From the NCBI GenBank assembly GCA_963839475.1, contig CAWIVH010000019.1:186001-250000 (forward strand): a DNA stretch of 64,000 nucleotides, in the 5' to 3' direction. Positions 34,504-43,154 of this stretch are shown in pieces (the stretch's first letter is position 1; each line of letters begins with the position of its first letter). Both the position numbers and the translations under genes were made by a program. The notes beneath the pieces were generated by a model that made no database searches, was not told the DNA's origin, and saw only the letters and a list, made by a program, of their open reading frames with translations. Origin of the DNA: CAWIVH01 sp963839475. Its GTDB lineage: Bacteria; Acidobacteriota; UBA6911.

Positions 34504-37384
34504 ACAGGCGCTTATAGACGAACTGCTGCCCGTTGTGGCCATGAGCCTCGAGGTCCTGTCGCACAACATCGCTACCCAGGAAATGCTTGTACAGACGCAG
34601 GAACAGGCGCGGCAGCTCGAAGTGCAGAACGAAGCGGCGAACAGGCGGGCCCGCTATGACGCCATGCACTCCGAAGTCGGATCCGCGCTCGTCCAGTCGC
34701 AGGACTTTCCGGGAATAATGCAGTTGTGCGCCAAGGCAATCATCCAGGGTGTGAACTCGGTTTTCTCGCGCATCTGGATGCTCGAACCTGGTACGGACTC
34801 CCTGGTTTTGTGCGCCAGCGCCGGACTTTACACGCATCTCGACGGATCGCACGCAAAAATCAAGATCGGAGAAAGGAAGCTGGGCCGCATTGCCGCATCC
34901 CTCGAGCCCCTGGAAACAAACTCGATCGATAGCGGACAAGGTTTTGATATGGAATGGGTGCGGGGTCAAGGAATCGCCTCATTCGCCGGATACCCGCTGG
35001 TTGTGCAGGGCCGACTGGTCGGCGTAATTGTCGCCTTTGGGCGCCATCCGATGTCGCATGAGGATTTCCAGGCACTGAGACTGGTGGCCGACCGGATCAG
35101 CCTGGGGATCCAACGCAAACAAACCGAGGAAGAGCTGCACATCGCGAAGGAGAAAGCGGAAGAAGCCACCGCTGCGAAGTCGATGTTCCTGGCTAACATG
35201 AGCCACGAGATCCGCACCCCAATGAACGCCATCATCGGGATGACGCACCTCGCGTTGAAGACCAATATGACTCCCAAGCAGCGCGACTATCTCTCCAAGG
35301 TCAGGATCGCCGCAGGGGCGCTTCTCGGCATCATCAACGACATTCTCGACTTCTCCAAGATCGAGGCGGGCAAACTGGACATCGAAGAGGCCGACTTCCG
35401 TTTCGAGGATGTCCTCGATAATCTCTCCACCGTCGTGGCGCAAAAGGCGCATGAAAAAAATCTGGAGTTCCTGATTGCCACTCAAAAAGATATACCGCCG
35501 AACCTGGTGGGAGATCCTCTGCGCCTCGGGCAGATCCTGATCAACCTGGTCAACAACGCCGTGAAGTTCACGGAGCGTGGGGAGGTGGTCGTATCGGCAG
35601 CCATCGAGGAAAATGCTGCATCCCGCATCAAACTGAGGTTCTCGATCCGGGATACCGGCATTGGCATGACGCCGGAGCAGGCGGCACGTTTGTTCCAGGC
35701 ATTCACCCAGGCCGACACCTCGACGACGCGGAAATTCGGAGGCACCGGCCTCGGCCTTTCGATCAGCAAGCGCCTGGTCGAAATGATGGGCGGCAGCATT
35801 TGGGTGGAAAGCTCACCCGGTGTTGGCAGCACCTTCTTTTTTACAGCCTGGTTCGGCATCGGGTCGACCGCGATGGAACGTAAGCGCTTCGTCCCGGACC
35901 TGGCTGGGATCCGCGTGCTCGTGGTAGACGACAATCCCCAAGCCCGCGAAATCCTCAGCGATGCTTTGCGCGGATTCGCCTTGCGGGCCGAGCCTGTTTC
36001 ATCCGGGGAAGATGCCATCAAGGAACTGCTGGCTGCGGAAGCAAAGGATCCTTATGCCCTGGTCCTGATGGATTGGCATATGCCCGGAATGGACGGCCTG
36101 GAAGCGAGCCGGATCATCAAACTCGGGGGCCGGCTCAGGAAGGTCCCGCGCATCGTGATGGTCACGGCTTTTGGACGCGAGGAGGTCCGGGCGGAAGCGG
36201 AGAAAATCGGCGTCGACGGCTACCTGTTGAAACCGGTCGGCGCCTCAACGCTTTACGACACCCTGATGGATCTATTCGGCGCAGCTCCGGCAGATTCGGG
36301 CACAATCCCATCTTCAAAAGAAGAGTCGCGCGCTCAGGATGTGGCTGGTGTGCGGATTCTGCTCGTGGAAGACAATGAGATGAACCAGCAGGTCGCCACG
36401 GAACTGCTGGAAAGTGCCGGAGCCGTTGTAACCATCGCCAATCACGGGGGCGAAGCCGTCAGGATCCTGAAGGAAACCGCCGGGACCCATGGTTTCGACG
36501 TCGTGCTCATGGACCTGCAAATGCCGGAGATGGACGGCTATACGGCCACAAAACTCCTCCGGGCGGATCCGCAATTCAAAAACCTGCCGATCATTGCGAT
36601 GACGGCACATGCTCTGGTGGAGGAGCGGCAGCGCTGTCTCGAAGCCGGCATGAATGACCATGTTACGAAACCGATCGACCCTGATGCGTTGATCGCGGCC
36701 TTGAGACGCTGGACGAAACCAAGGAAGCAGGACGGAATCGCGGCGGCTGCCAAACCAGCTCCGGAGGTAGAGATAAAACTGCCCGAGATCGAGGGAATTG
36801 ATTTTGAAGATGGACTGAAGCGCGTGGCGGGGAACAGACGCCTTTACAGGGGTCTGCTCGAGCAGTTCGTCAGCAGGGAGATGGATGCTGGCGGTAGGAT
36901 CGCCGCCGCCATCCGGGGCGGCGACTATATCCTGGCCGGCCGCATAGCCCATACTGTGAAGGGTGTGGCCGGAAATCTGGGGATCAGACCGGTCCAGTCG
37001 GCAGCCGAAAAAATTGAAAAAGCTATCCGTGAGGAAGGAACGGTCGGAGCCGCACTGATCGAGGGGTTCGGAACAACACTCGGCAACATCGTTCGGGCCA
37101 TTCAGCAAGGGCTTGCCGGGACCGAATCTGCGGAAATGGCTGCCAGAGTCCAGGAAGCCTTCGATCCGGGGGCGGCTTCGTCGGCTGTGGCGCGGCTTCG
37201 GGCGCTAATCGAAGCCAACGACGGGGACGCAGCGGACACCTTCATGGACGTGCAGAAAGCCTTGGGTGGTGTGGTCGACAAGTCACAGCTCGATTTCCTG
37301 CGTGATGCCATTGCCGACTTCGACTTCGATCGGGCGCTTCCCCTGCTCTCGGAGATCGCCATGAAAGCGGGTGTTGGGTCCTGA
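34466..37384 (+). CDS. Hybrid kinase, C-terminal part (frame broken): GAF-HisKA-HATPase-REC-REC-HPt
   Basis: 972 residues if read from the ATG at 34466; the frame is open further upstream, but its protein-like sequence begins near 34441. It holds the rest of GAF1, GAF2 (about 72-212), HisKA with LANMSHEIRTPMNAIIG (His about 247) and HATPase_c (345-465; RDTGIGMT, GTGLGLSISKRL). Two receivers follow (about 482-605, acceptor in LMDWHMPGMDG; about 628-750, LMDLQMPEMDG), then an HPt domain (about 780-870, acceptor His in AHTVKGVAGNLG). This is a complete BarA/ArcB-like phosphorelay. With the 33301-34503 part it forms one gene of about 1360 residues after a one-base shift near 34440-34455. Confidence 0.85.
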   Translation: MEFASFRAFNDSEQALIDELLPVVAMSLEVLSHNIATQEMLVQTQEQARQLEVQNEAANRRARYDAMHSEVGSALVQSQDFPGIMQLCAKAIIQGVNSVFSRIWMLEPGTDSLVLCASAGLYTHLDGSHAKIKIGERKLGRIAASLEPLETNSIDSGQGFDMEWVRGQGIASFAGYPLVVQGRLVGVIVAFGRHPMSHEDFQALRLVADRISLGIQRKQTEEELHIAKEKAEEATAAKSMFLANMSHEIRTPMNAIIGMTHLALKTNMTPKQRDYLSKVRIAAGALLGIINDILDFSKIEAGKLDIEEADFRFEDVLDNLSTVVAQKAHEKNLEFLIATQKDIPPNLVGDPLRLGQILINLVNNAVKFTERGEVVVSAAIEENAASRIKLRFSIRDTGIGMTPEQAARLFQAFTQADTSTTRKFGGTGLGLSISKRLVEMMGGSIWVESSPGVGSTFFFTAWFGIGSTAMERKRFVPDLAGIRVLVVDDNPQAREILSDALRGFALRAEPVSSGEDAIKELLAAEAKDPYALVLMDWHMPGMDGLEASRIIKLGGRLRKVPRIVMVTAFGREEVRAEAEKIGVDGYLLKPVGASTLYDTLMDLFGAAPADSGTIPSSKEESRAQDVAGVRILLVEDNEMNQQVATELLESAGAVVTIANHGGEAVRILKETAGTHGFDVVLMDLQMPEMDGYTATKLLRADPQFKNLPIIAMTAHALVEERQRCLEAGMNDHVTKPIDPDALIAALRRWTKPRKQDGIAAAAKPAPEVEIKLPEIEGIDFEDGLKRVAGNRRLYRGLLEQFVSREMDAGGRIAAAIRGGDYILAGRIAHTVKGVAGNLGIRPVQSAAEKIEKAIREEGTVGAALIEGFGTTLGNIVRAIQQGLAGTESAEMAARVQEAFDPGAASSAVARLRALIEANDGDAADTFMDVQKALGGVVDKSQLDFLRDAIADFDFDRALPLLSEIAMKAGVGS

Positions 37385-37467
37385 TTCTTCGATTTGGCGC
37401 CAGCCGCATCATACCGTACGGCCCGGCAATGACCCCGGCAGGAATTCCCGCGGGCTCCTTCGCCGGG

Positions 37468-38856
37468 CTAGGCGGCTCCCTCAGTTCTGTAACCAGCTTC
37501 AACCCAGGCGGCAGTTCCTCCAGCCACGTTGAAGATCTGCCCGAAGCCATGGCGCTCCAGTATGCTTGTCGCCGCACTTGAACGATACCCGCTTCTGCAG
37601 ATGACAGCCGTGGGCCGCCCGGAATTATATATTCCCAGCTCTTTTTCCAGACGGGTCAATGGGGCATTCACTGCCCCCGGCGCATGCGCGAGGCTATACT
37701 CGCTGGGGTGGCGGACATCAATCAGCTGAAATGACCTTCCCTCCTCGATGAGGTTCTTGAGATCCTCGACCGGCATCTGGACAATGGATGCCGCGGGCAG
37801 CCCAGCCCGCTCCCAACCCGACATTCCACATTCCAGAAATCCTTTCACCGTATCGATGCCGACGCGGGCGAGCCGCGTGACGGCCTCATCCACCTCGCCC
37901 CGCTCATCAGTGATAAGGATTATGGGGGTCCCGAGGGGTATCAACGCCCCGGCCCAGGAAGCAAATTGCCCGCCAAGTGCGATATTCAGGGCACCGTGAA
38001 TGTGGCTATTTCCGAAAACCGCTGCCGGCCTGACGTCGAGCACCAACGAACCTTCTTCCGCAAGCACATGAACTTCGGCGGGCTGAAGCACAGCCGGCTT
38101 GGGCAGATGATCGAGAGCCGGCGCCCCGGCGCGATTCAGCTCGGCATCCCGGCTAAAATACGCCGGAACTTCAGGCAGGTCCGTTGTCATCATTCTGACA
38201 AAAGCATCTCGATCCATGGGCTGGAGCGCGTAATTGAAGCGCCGCTGCTGGCCGAGGGTCGACCAGGTCTCGTTCGACATATTGCGCCCGCACAGAGAGC
38301 CCGCACCATGTGCCGGATAGACTTCGACGTCGTCGGCAAGGCGAAGCAGTTTATCATGCAGGCTGTCATAGAGCATCGCGGCCATTTGTTCGGGGGCAAA
38401 ACCCTTCGATCCCGCCAGGTCAGGCCGCCCGATATCTCCGATGAAGAGCGTATCGCCTGTCAGCACCTTCTGGGGCAGATAAGGTTCCGGCTCGCCACAG
38501 ACGACAATGCAAATGCTCTCGGGCGTGTGACCCGGGGTTTCCAATATGTCCAGCCTGATTTGACCTACCTGAAGCCGGTCGCCGTCTTTCAGGGGGATGT
38601 GGGGAAAAGCCGCGCCCGCGCGCCGGCCAAAAGCTACCCGAGCTCCCGTCCGTTCCGCAAGCTCTCGGTGACCGCTGACGAAATCCGCATGCAAATGTGT
38701 TTCGATGACGTATTTGATCTTCAAGTTCTGCGCGTCGGCTTCTTGAATATACTGATCCACATCACGCTGGGGGTCGACAACCGCCGCTTCTCCATTCGAA
38801 CCGATCAAATAAGATGCGTGCGCCAAACATCCCAGGTAAAACTGTTTGAAATACAT
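37468..38856 (-). CDS. Persulfide dioxygenase-rhodanese fusion (CstB/ETHE1-like)
   Basis: 462 residues. The metallo-beta-lactamase fold (about 1-245) has THLHADFVSGH, ETPGHTPES, TGDTLFIGDIGRPDL and VYPAHGAGSLCG, as in ETHE1-type persulfide dioxygenases that oxidise glutathione or other persulfides. Two rhodanese domains follow. The first (about 262-355) lacks the active cysteine (ILITDERGEVDEA replaces it). The second (about 370-458) has ICRSGYRSSAA with Cys about 419, so it should carry persulfide. The MBL-Rhod-Rhod order matches CstB of sulfide detoxification. The window also has a probable selenocysteine rhodanese at 46551-47483, so sulfur handling recurs. Substrate form is inference. Confidence 0.87.
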   Translation of the reverse strand: MYFKQFYLGCLAHASYLIGSNGEAAVVDPQRDVDQYIQEADAQNLKIKYVIETHLHADFVSGHRELAERTGARVAFGRRAGAAFPHIPLKDGDRLQVGQIRLDILETPGHTPESICIVVCGEPEPYLPQKVLTGDTLFIGDIGRPDLAGSKGFAPEQMAAMLYDSLHDKLLRLADDVEVYPAHGAGSLCGRNMSNETWSTLGQQRRFNYALQPMDRDAFVRMMTTDLPEVPAYFSRDAELNRAGAPALDHLPKPAVLQPAEVHVLAEEGSLVLDVRPAAVFGNSHIHGALNIALGGQFASWAGALIPLGTPIILITDERGEVDEAVTRLARVGIDTVKGFLECGMSGWERAGLPAASIVQMPVEDLKNLIEEGRSFQLIDVRHPSEYSLAHAPGAVNAPLTRLEKELGIYNSGRPTAVICRSGYRSSAATSILERHGFGQIFNVAGGTAAWVEAGYRTEGAA

Positions 38857-39133
38857 TAATCAGCCTCGAATTTTGATTGGCCTTATTGAAACTGGACTGT
38901 AAATCTCAACTTGGGGGAGCCCCAACCCGCAATGTGAATAAAGTTTACACTATGCCAAGGTGATGTGGAATAGGACTTCAAATTCGAATCGATGAATGGA
39001 GCGCACGGATCGCTCGATGGGATGATGTTCATTTAAAACGCAGATCTTATTCGCTCCCCTATCCGTGTCATCAATTGCTGTTGTCAGCCTATATTCTCCC
39101 CGGTTATGCTTGCGGACAGTCAAGGAGCCCGCT

Positions 39134-40522
39134 ATGGAACAGAGCGATAAGGAATGGACCCGACGCAATTTTCTGAAAACTTCTGCGGCAGCCGCCGCAG
39201 GGACGTCTCTAGCCGCTGAAGCGCTCGGCGCCCCATCGGTTCAGCCGGCCATGGGAGCCAATGACAGGATAAGGGTTGGCTTTATCGGGGTCGGCAATCG
39301 GGGATCACAGCTGCTGCAGGGCTTCATGGCCCAGCCCGACTGCCAGGTTGCTGCCCTGTGCGATGTTTATGAACCCTACCTTACGCGTGACCGGTCGCGG
39401 GTTGATGCGGAAACCCTGAGAACCCTCGAAAACTACACCCCGCGGATGGGGGAAAAGTTCGATCCGCCTGTGACCCGTCACAATGATTTCCGGCGTCTGC
39501 TGGAAGAAAAGGGTATCGATGCTGTCGTAATTGCGACACCCGATCACTGGCACGCCATCCAGACCATTGCCGCACTTGAAGCCGGCAAGGATGTTTATGT
39601 GGAAAAGCCGCTGACCATCACGATCCCTGAGGGGCGCAAAATGGTTCAGACTCAGAAGCGCACGGGGCGCGTGGTGCAGGTGGGTCTCCACCGCCGCTCT
39701 TCCAAGCTCTACGGGCAAATTCACGGCATCATCCAGGAGGGTAGGATCGGGTCCGTGAGCCTCGCGCGCGCCTACCGGACCAGCAATATGGTCCCGAACG
39801 GCATCGGAAAATACCCCGATTCAGCCCCCCCCAAGGGGCTGGATTGGGACATGTGGCTCGGACCTCGCGCGGCCCGGCCATTCCGGCACAGTATTGCGCC
39901 CTACAAATTCAGGTGGTGGCAGGATTACTCATCCCAAATGGGCAACTGGGGGGTCCACTACTGCGATGCGATGCGCTGGGTTTTGGGTGAGGAAGCGCCG
40001 GTCGCGATCACCGCCCATGGCGGCAAATACCTGGTGGATGACGACCGCACCATCCCCGACACCATGGAAGTTATCTTCGAGTTTGCTTCGGGGCGCCTGA
40101 TGATGTTCGGGCTGCACGAAGCCTGCAACAGCAGGCCGCTCGCAAGCGGCGAGATCGAGTTCTGCGGAACCCTGGGCAACCTCTATCCGGGAGCTGAGGC
40201 GCGTGGCTATAAGATCCTGCCATCGGGCAGAGGGCAATTTCAAAAGCCGGCCGGCAAGGTTGAGGCGGAGGAAATCGCGGCGACCGATGGTGACCTGACA
40301 CACCAGCATATCCGCAACTTCCTCGATTGCGTGAAGTCGCGTGAAAAATGCAGCTGCGACCTGGAGACCGGCCATCGTTCGACCAGCTTCGCCCACCTCG
40401 CGAATCTGGCATTGGCGGCACGATCACGCATCGAGTGGGATCCTGTGATGGAGCGGGTGACAAATAACGAGAAGCTGAATCGATCTCTGCAATACGAATA
40501 CCGCGCTCCCTGGAAACTATGA
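39134..40522 (+). CDS. Tat-exported Gfo/Idh/MocA-family oxidoreductase
   Basis: 462 residues. ATG 39134 follows AAGGAG by about seven bases. The N terminus is a Tat signal (TRRNFLKTSAAAAAG). The NAD-binding Rossmann motif is VGFIGVGNRGSQ near residue 50, followed by the family's YVEKPLTI with the catalytic-side Lys near 160. The C-terminal domain has WGVHYCDAMRWVLG, which provides the His/Asp pair of the substrate site. These enzymes act on sugars or polyols, and Tat-exported versions are frequent in soil Acidobacteria and Planctomycetes. A 19-bp gap links it to the acyl-ACP thioesterase, so they may share a transcript, though the roles do not obviously connect. Confidence 0.88.
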   Translation: MEQSDKEWTRRNFLKTSAAAAAGTSLAAEALGAPSVQPAMGANDRIRVGFIGVGNRGSQLLQGFMAQPDCQVAALCDVYEPYLTRDRSRVDAETLRTLENYTPRMGEKFDPPVTRHNDFRRLLEEKGIDAVVIATPDHWHAIQTIAALEAGKDVYVEKPLTITIPEGRKMVQTQKRTGRVVQVGLHRRSSKLYGQIHGIIQEGRIGSVSLARAYRTSNMVPNGIGKYPDSAPPKGLDWDMWLGPRAARPFRHSIAPYKFRWWQDYSSQMGNWGVHYCDAMRWVLGEEAPVAITAHGGKYLVDDDRTIPDTMEVIFEFASGRLMMFGLHEACNSRPLASGEIEFCGTLGNLYPGAEARGYKILPSGRGQFQKPAGKVEAEEIAATDGDLTHQHIRNFLDCVKSREKCSCDLETGHRSTSFAHLANLALAARSRIEWDPVMERVTNNEKLNRSLQYEYRAPWKL

Positions 40523-40541
40523 ATCTCCGAAGGAGTTGATT

Positions 40542-41315
40542 ATGTCAGGCATGATGAAGGGCGACCACGACGGCTTCTGGGAGGAACACGTGGAAGTCCA
40601 TTCATACGATGTCGATGTCAGCCGGAGACTCACGCTGGAAAACCTGCTGCAGTATTTCCAGGAAGCCGCCTGGAATCACGCCGAGCACCTGGGATGGGGA
40701 TATTCGCGCCTTCGCTCGCAGAATCAGATCTGGGTGCTCGCGCGCATGATGGTGGTCGCTGACGCTTATCCGGAATGGGGGCAATCCGTAGTGCTGCGAA
40801 CCTGGCCGTGCGGATGGGTGTCACTCCTGGCCTTGCGCGATTTCGAAGTGCTGGACAACGAGGGGCGCAAGCTGCTGGCTGCCACAAGCAGCTGGCTGGT
40901 TCTCGATCTGAAATCGCGGCGGCCGCAGCGCATCGAGCCGCTCCTCGGATCCATGCGGACATTTCCGGCTCATCGGGCCGTTGGCGCGGATGCCAACAAG
41001 CTGCCGCCGGTCGCGGAATCGTCCCCCACGAGCATTTTCAATGTGAGGTACAGCGACCTTGACCTGAATCTCCACGTCAACAACACCACGTACGCACGCT
41101 GGATCCTCGATAGCTACCCGGTCGATTTCCATCGCACCCACCGGCTTCGCAGCACAACGCTCAATTTCCTGGCCGAAGTGGGCGGAGATGACGCAGTGGC
41201 ACTGAGTTCACAAGATCTGGGCGAGTTCCGGATCGCGCATTCGATCCGGCGCCATACCGACGGGACGGAGGCATGCCGGGCTGAGTTGGTGTGGGAGAAC
41301 TGCAAGCAGCCTTGA
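40542..41315 (+). CDS. Acyl-ACP thioesterase (double hot-dog)
   Basis: 257 residues from the ATG at 40542, six bases after AAGGAG (an earlier TTG at 40536 overlaps that site). The family hydrolyses fatty acyl-ACP to release free fatty acids. The first hot-dog (about 15-135) has YFQEAAWNHAEHLGWGYS and an arginine-tryptophan strand (RTWPCGWVSLLALRDF). The second (about 160-250) has the catalytic-side motif SDLDLNLHVNNTTYARWILD (D/N/H pattern). Length is normal for the bacterial family. It follows the oxidoreductase by 19 bp. The acyl-chain preference cannot be predicted. Confidence 0.85.
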   Translation: MSGMMKGDHDGFWEEHVEVHSYDVDVSRRLTLENLLQYFQEAAWNHAEHLGWGYSRLRSQNQIWVLARMMVVADAYPEWGQSVVLRTWPCGWVSLLALRDFEVLDNEGRKLLAATSSWLVLDLKSRRPQRIEPLLGSMRTFPAHRAVGADANKLPPVAESSPTSIFNVRYSDLDLNLHVNNTTYARWILDSYPVDFHRTHRLRSTTLNFLAEVGGDDAVALSSQDLGEFRIAHSIRRHTDGTEACRAELVWENCKQP

Positions 41316-41344
41316 ATCAGTTCCGAACAGCCGCGCGCTGATCC

Positions 41345-42676
41345 TTACTTCGGAGGCTCTCCGCTTTTCAGAAAAAGTTCGATCCAACGGTTTACGCGAT
41401 CCACCTGTTCGGGAACGTTGTTGTGGCCCGTCTCCAGGGCAAGCAGGAGTTTCTTGGGGCTCTGGATTACGTTGTAGGCCGAGAACATCGAGGTCGGGGG
41501 ACAGGTCTCGTCGTTGTATCCCCAGGTGTAAAGGCCCGGGACACGCAAACGGCGAGCAAAATTGACCACATCATAGTAGCGCGACGTCTCGACCTTTTCC
41601 TTCATGCGAAGGGTCGGATCCTTTTCCGAACGGAACATGTGCGGCCATCCTCCAGCACGTCCCTGCAGATAACCTGTCACATCGGATAGCGCGGGGTAGT
41701 AGGCAGCCAGTCCCGTGACGCGGGGATCAAGTGCCGCCGTAACAATGGATAAGGCCCCGCCCTGACTTCCGCCTGTAACCATCAGATTCCGGCCATCCCA
41801 TTTGGCTCGGCCGACCAGGAAATCATTGGCGCGCACACAGCCTAGGTAAACGCGGCGGTAATAATACCGGTCCCGGTTGTCCAAGCCAAAGGTTGGATAG
41901 TTTTCGAGAGCCCCTACCCGGAGGGAGTCGTACAGCGAAGGCTCCAGGTTCACCGGAATGCCATGTATTCCGATTTGGAGGGTAATAATGCCTTTTTCGG
42001 CCATATCGACGACACCCCGGTAAGGCCGCACGCCGGCGCCCGGAACATTCAGTAAGGCCGGGAATTTACCCTCGGCTTTCGGCTCACAAAGAACTCCGTA
42101 GAGACGGCTGACGCCCGCGCCGGTGGCGATGTTCTGAATGTTGACGTGATAGCAATCGACGTTCGCAGTGCCGTATTCGGGCAGCAGGGTCAGCTTGGCA
42201 TCCAGAGGGATTTTGGCAAGATCGGCCTTGCCGGCGCTCCAAAAATCATCGAAATCGGCTGGATTTTCGGCAGTGGGCTGGATCTTCTGGGGGGCAAATC
42301 CGGCGGTGGCCAATCCGCGATAGGTTTTGCCGTCCATATCCACCGTCGCGACACAGCGCAGGAATCCCGGTTCCTTCAGGGTGCCTGCCGGGATCTGAAG
42401 CCCCGCAGCTGGTAGAGCGGAGCTGCTGTCGATGACGGGCGCCATCATCTCCGGCCCGACCCGGTACTTGACCTGGGCGCCCTGAACCGGAAAGCCATCC
42501 CGTATAACGGTTATGTTGAATGTCACGGGTTCTCCGGGAGTATAGGTCCATCCCTCGCGATCCGGACGAACTCTCACCTGGATAGCTCCGGTCCTGTCCT
42601 GCGCCAGAGCCATGGATGAGATAAGGATGAGCTGACCAAAAAAGATCGCGATCATGCGCCGAATGGGATTCCGCAT
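41345..42676 (-). CDS. Secreted acetyl xylan esterase-like protein (AXE1 family)
   Basis: 443 residues, exported by a signal peptide (MIAIFFGQLILISSMALAQ). ATG 42676 follows AAGGA. An N-terminal beta domain (about 25-125) precedes the alpha/beta hydrolase. The nucleophile is in VTGGSQGGALS (Ser about 290), an acid in WGYNDETCPP and the His in TGHNNVPEQ. The FDDFWSAGKADL and YRGVVDMAEKGI stretches match the AXE1/cephalosporin-deacetylase family, which removes acetyl groups from xylan or small esters. It is convergent with the thioesterase, 29 bp apart. The substrate is not known. Confidence 0.83.
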   Translation of the reverse strand: MRNPIRRMIAIFFGQLILISSMALAQDRTGAIQVRVRPDREGWTYTPGEPVTFNITVIRDGFPVQGAQVKYRVGPEMMAPVIDSSSALPAAGLQIPAGTLKEPGFLRCVATVDMDGKTYRGLATAGFAPQKIQPTAENPADFDDFWSAGKADLAKIPLDAKLTLLPEYGTANVDCYHVNIQNIATGAGVSRLYGVLCEPKAEGKFPALLNVPGAGVRPYRGVVDMAEKGIITLQIGIHGIPVNLEPSLYDSLRVGALENYPTFGLDNRDRYYYRRVYLGCVRANDFLVGRAKWDGRNLMVTGGSQGGALSIVTAALDPRVTGLAAYYPALSDVTGYLQGRAGGWPHMFRSEKDPTLRMKEKVETSRYYDVVNFARRLRVPGLYTWGYNDETCPPTSMFSAYNVIQSPKKLLLALETGHNNVPEQVDRVNRWIELFLKSGEPPK

Positions 42677-43154
42677 AGTATCCTTCCAAGGTTGAAAGAG
42701 CTTCGCTGATTTGCCGCCTCGTCCCGGTCTGCGATCGGACCGCCGGTCGTGGCAACCAGGGTGATTTTAGTCCAAAATCTGCTATTTGCGGTCTGTGGAA
42801 ATGTCAGGAAATGCGAACGCACCGGTGACTCCAATGGGCAGCGGCTGCTTCGAACAAACTTCGGTCCATGAATTCTACGAATTTCCCGAAGTCATGGATG
42901 GAAATCCGTTCGTTGTTGCCGCGAGCCTCGCTTCCCTGTACCGGCATGGACGACTCAATGCGGAATTCAATTCTTCAGCGGCCACTTGCAGCGTCGGAAT
43001 TCATGTTGCAGAAAAAAACGAGTTTCCCAGTTTCATATTTTGCGATCCCCCTCAAAGTGCTAGGCTGGATAATTATGCAAAGCGATTATTAATCGGACAA
43101 AAAAAGGCTTCACCCGCCGCAGCCTCAATCCGATAGAGTGTCGGGAGGAGATAT
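42677..43154. other. Intergenic stretch without a supported gene
   Basis: 478 bases between divergent genes. A 116-codon open frame (42786-43136) shows no signal peptide or domain, and its composition is unlike the neighbours. The start of the Kelch gene has GGGAGGAG just inside the end. I see no dyad, hairpin or repeat worth naming. Confidence 0.4.

Noticed and set aside
42786..43136. 116-codon frame before the Kelch gene
   Set aside because: No recognisable motif or export signal, and no ribosome site beyond chance.
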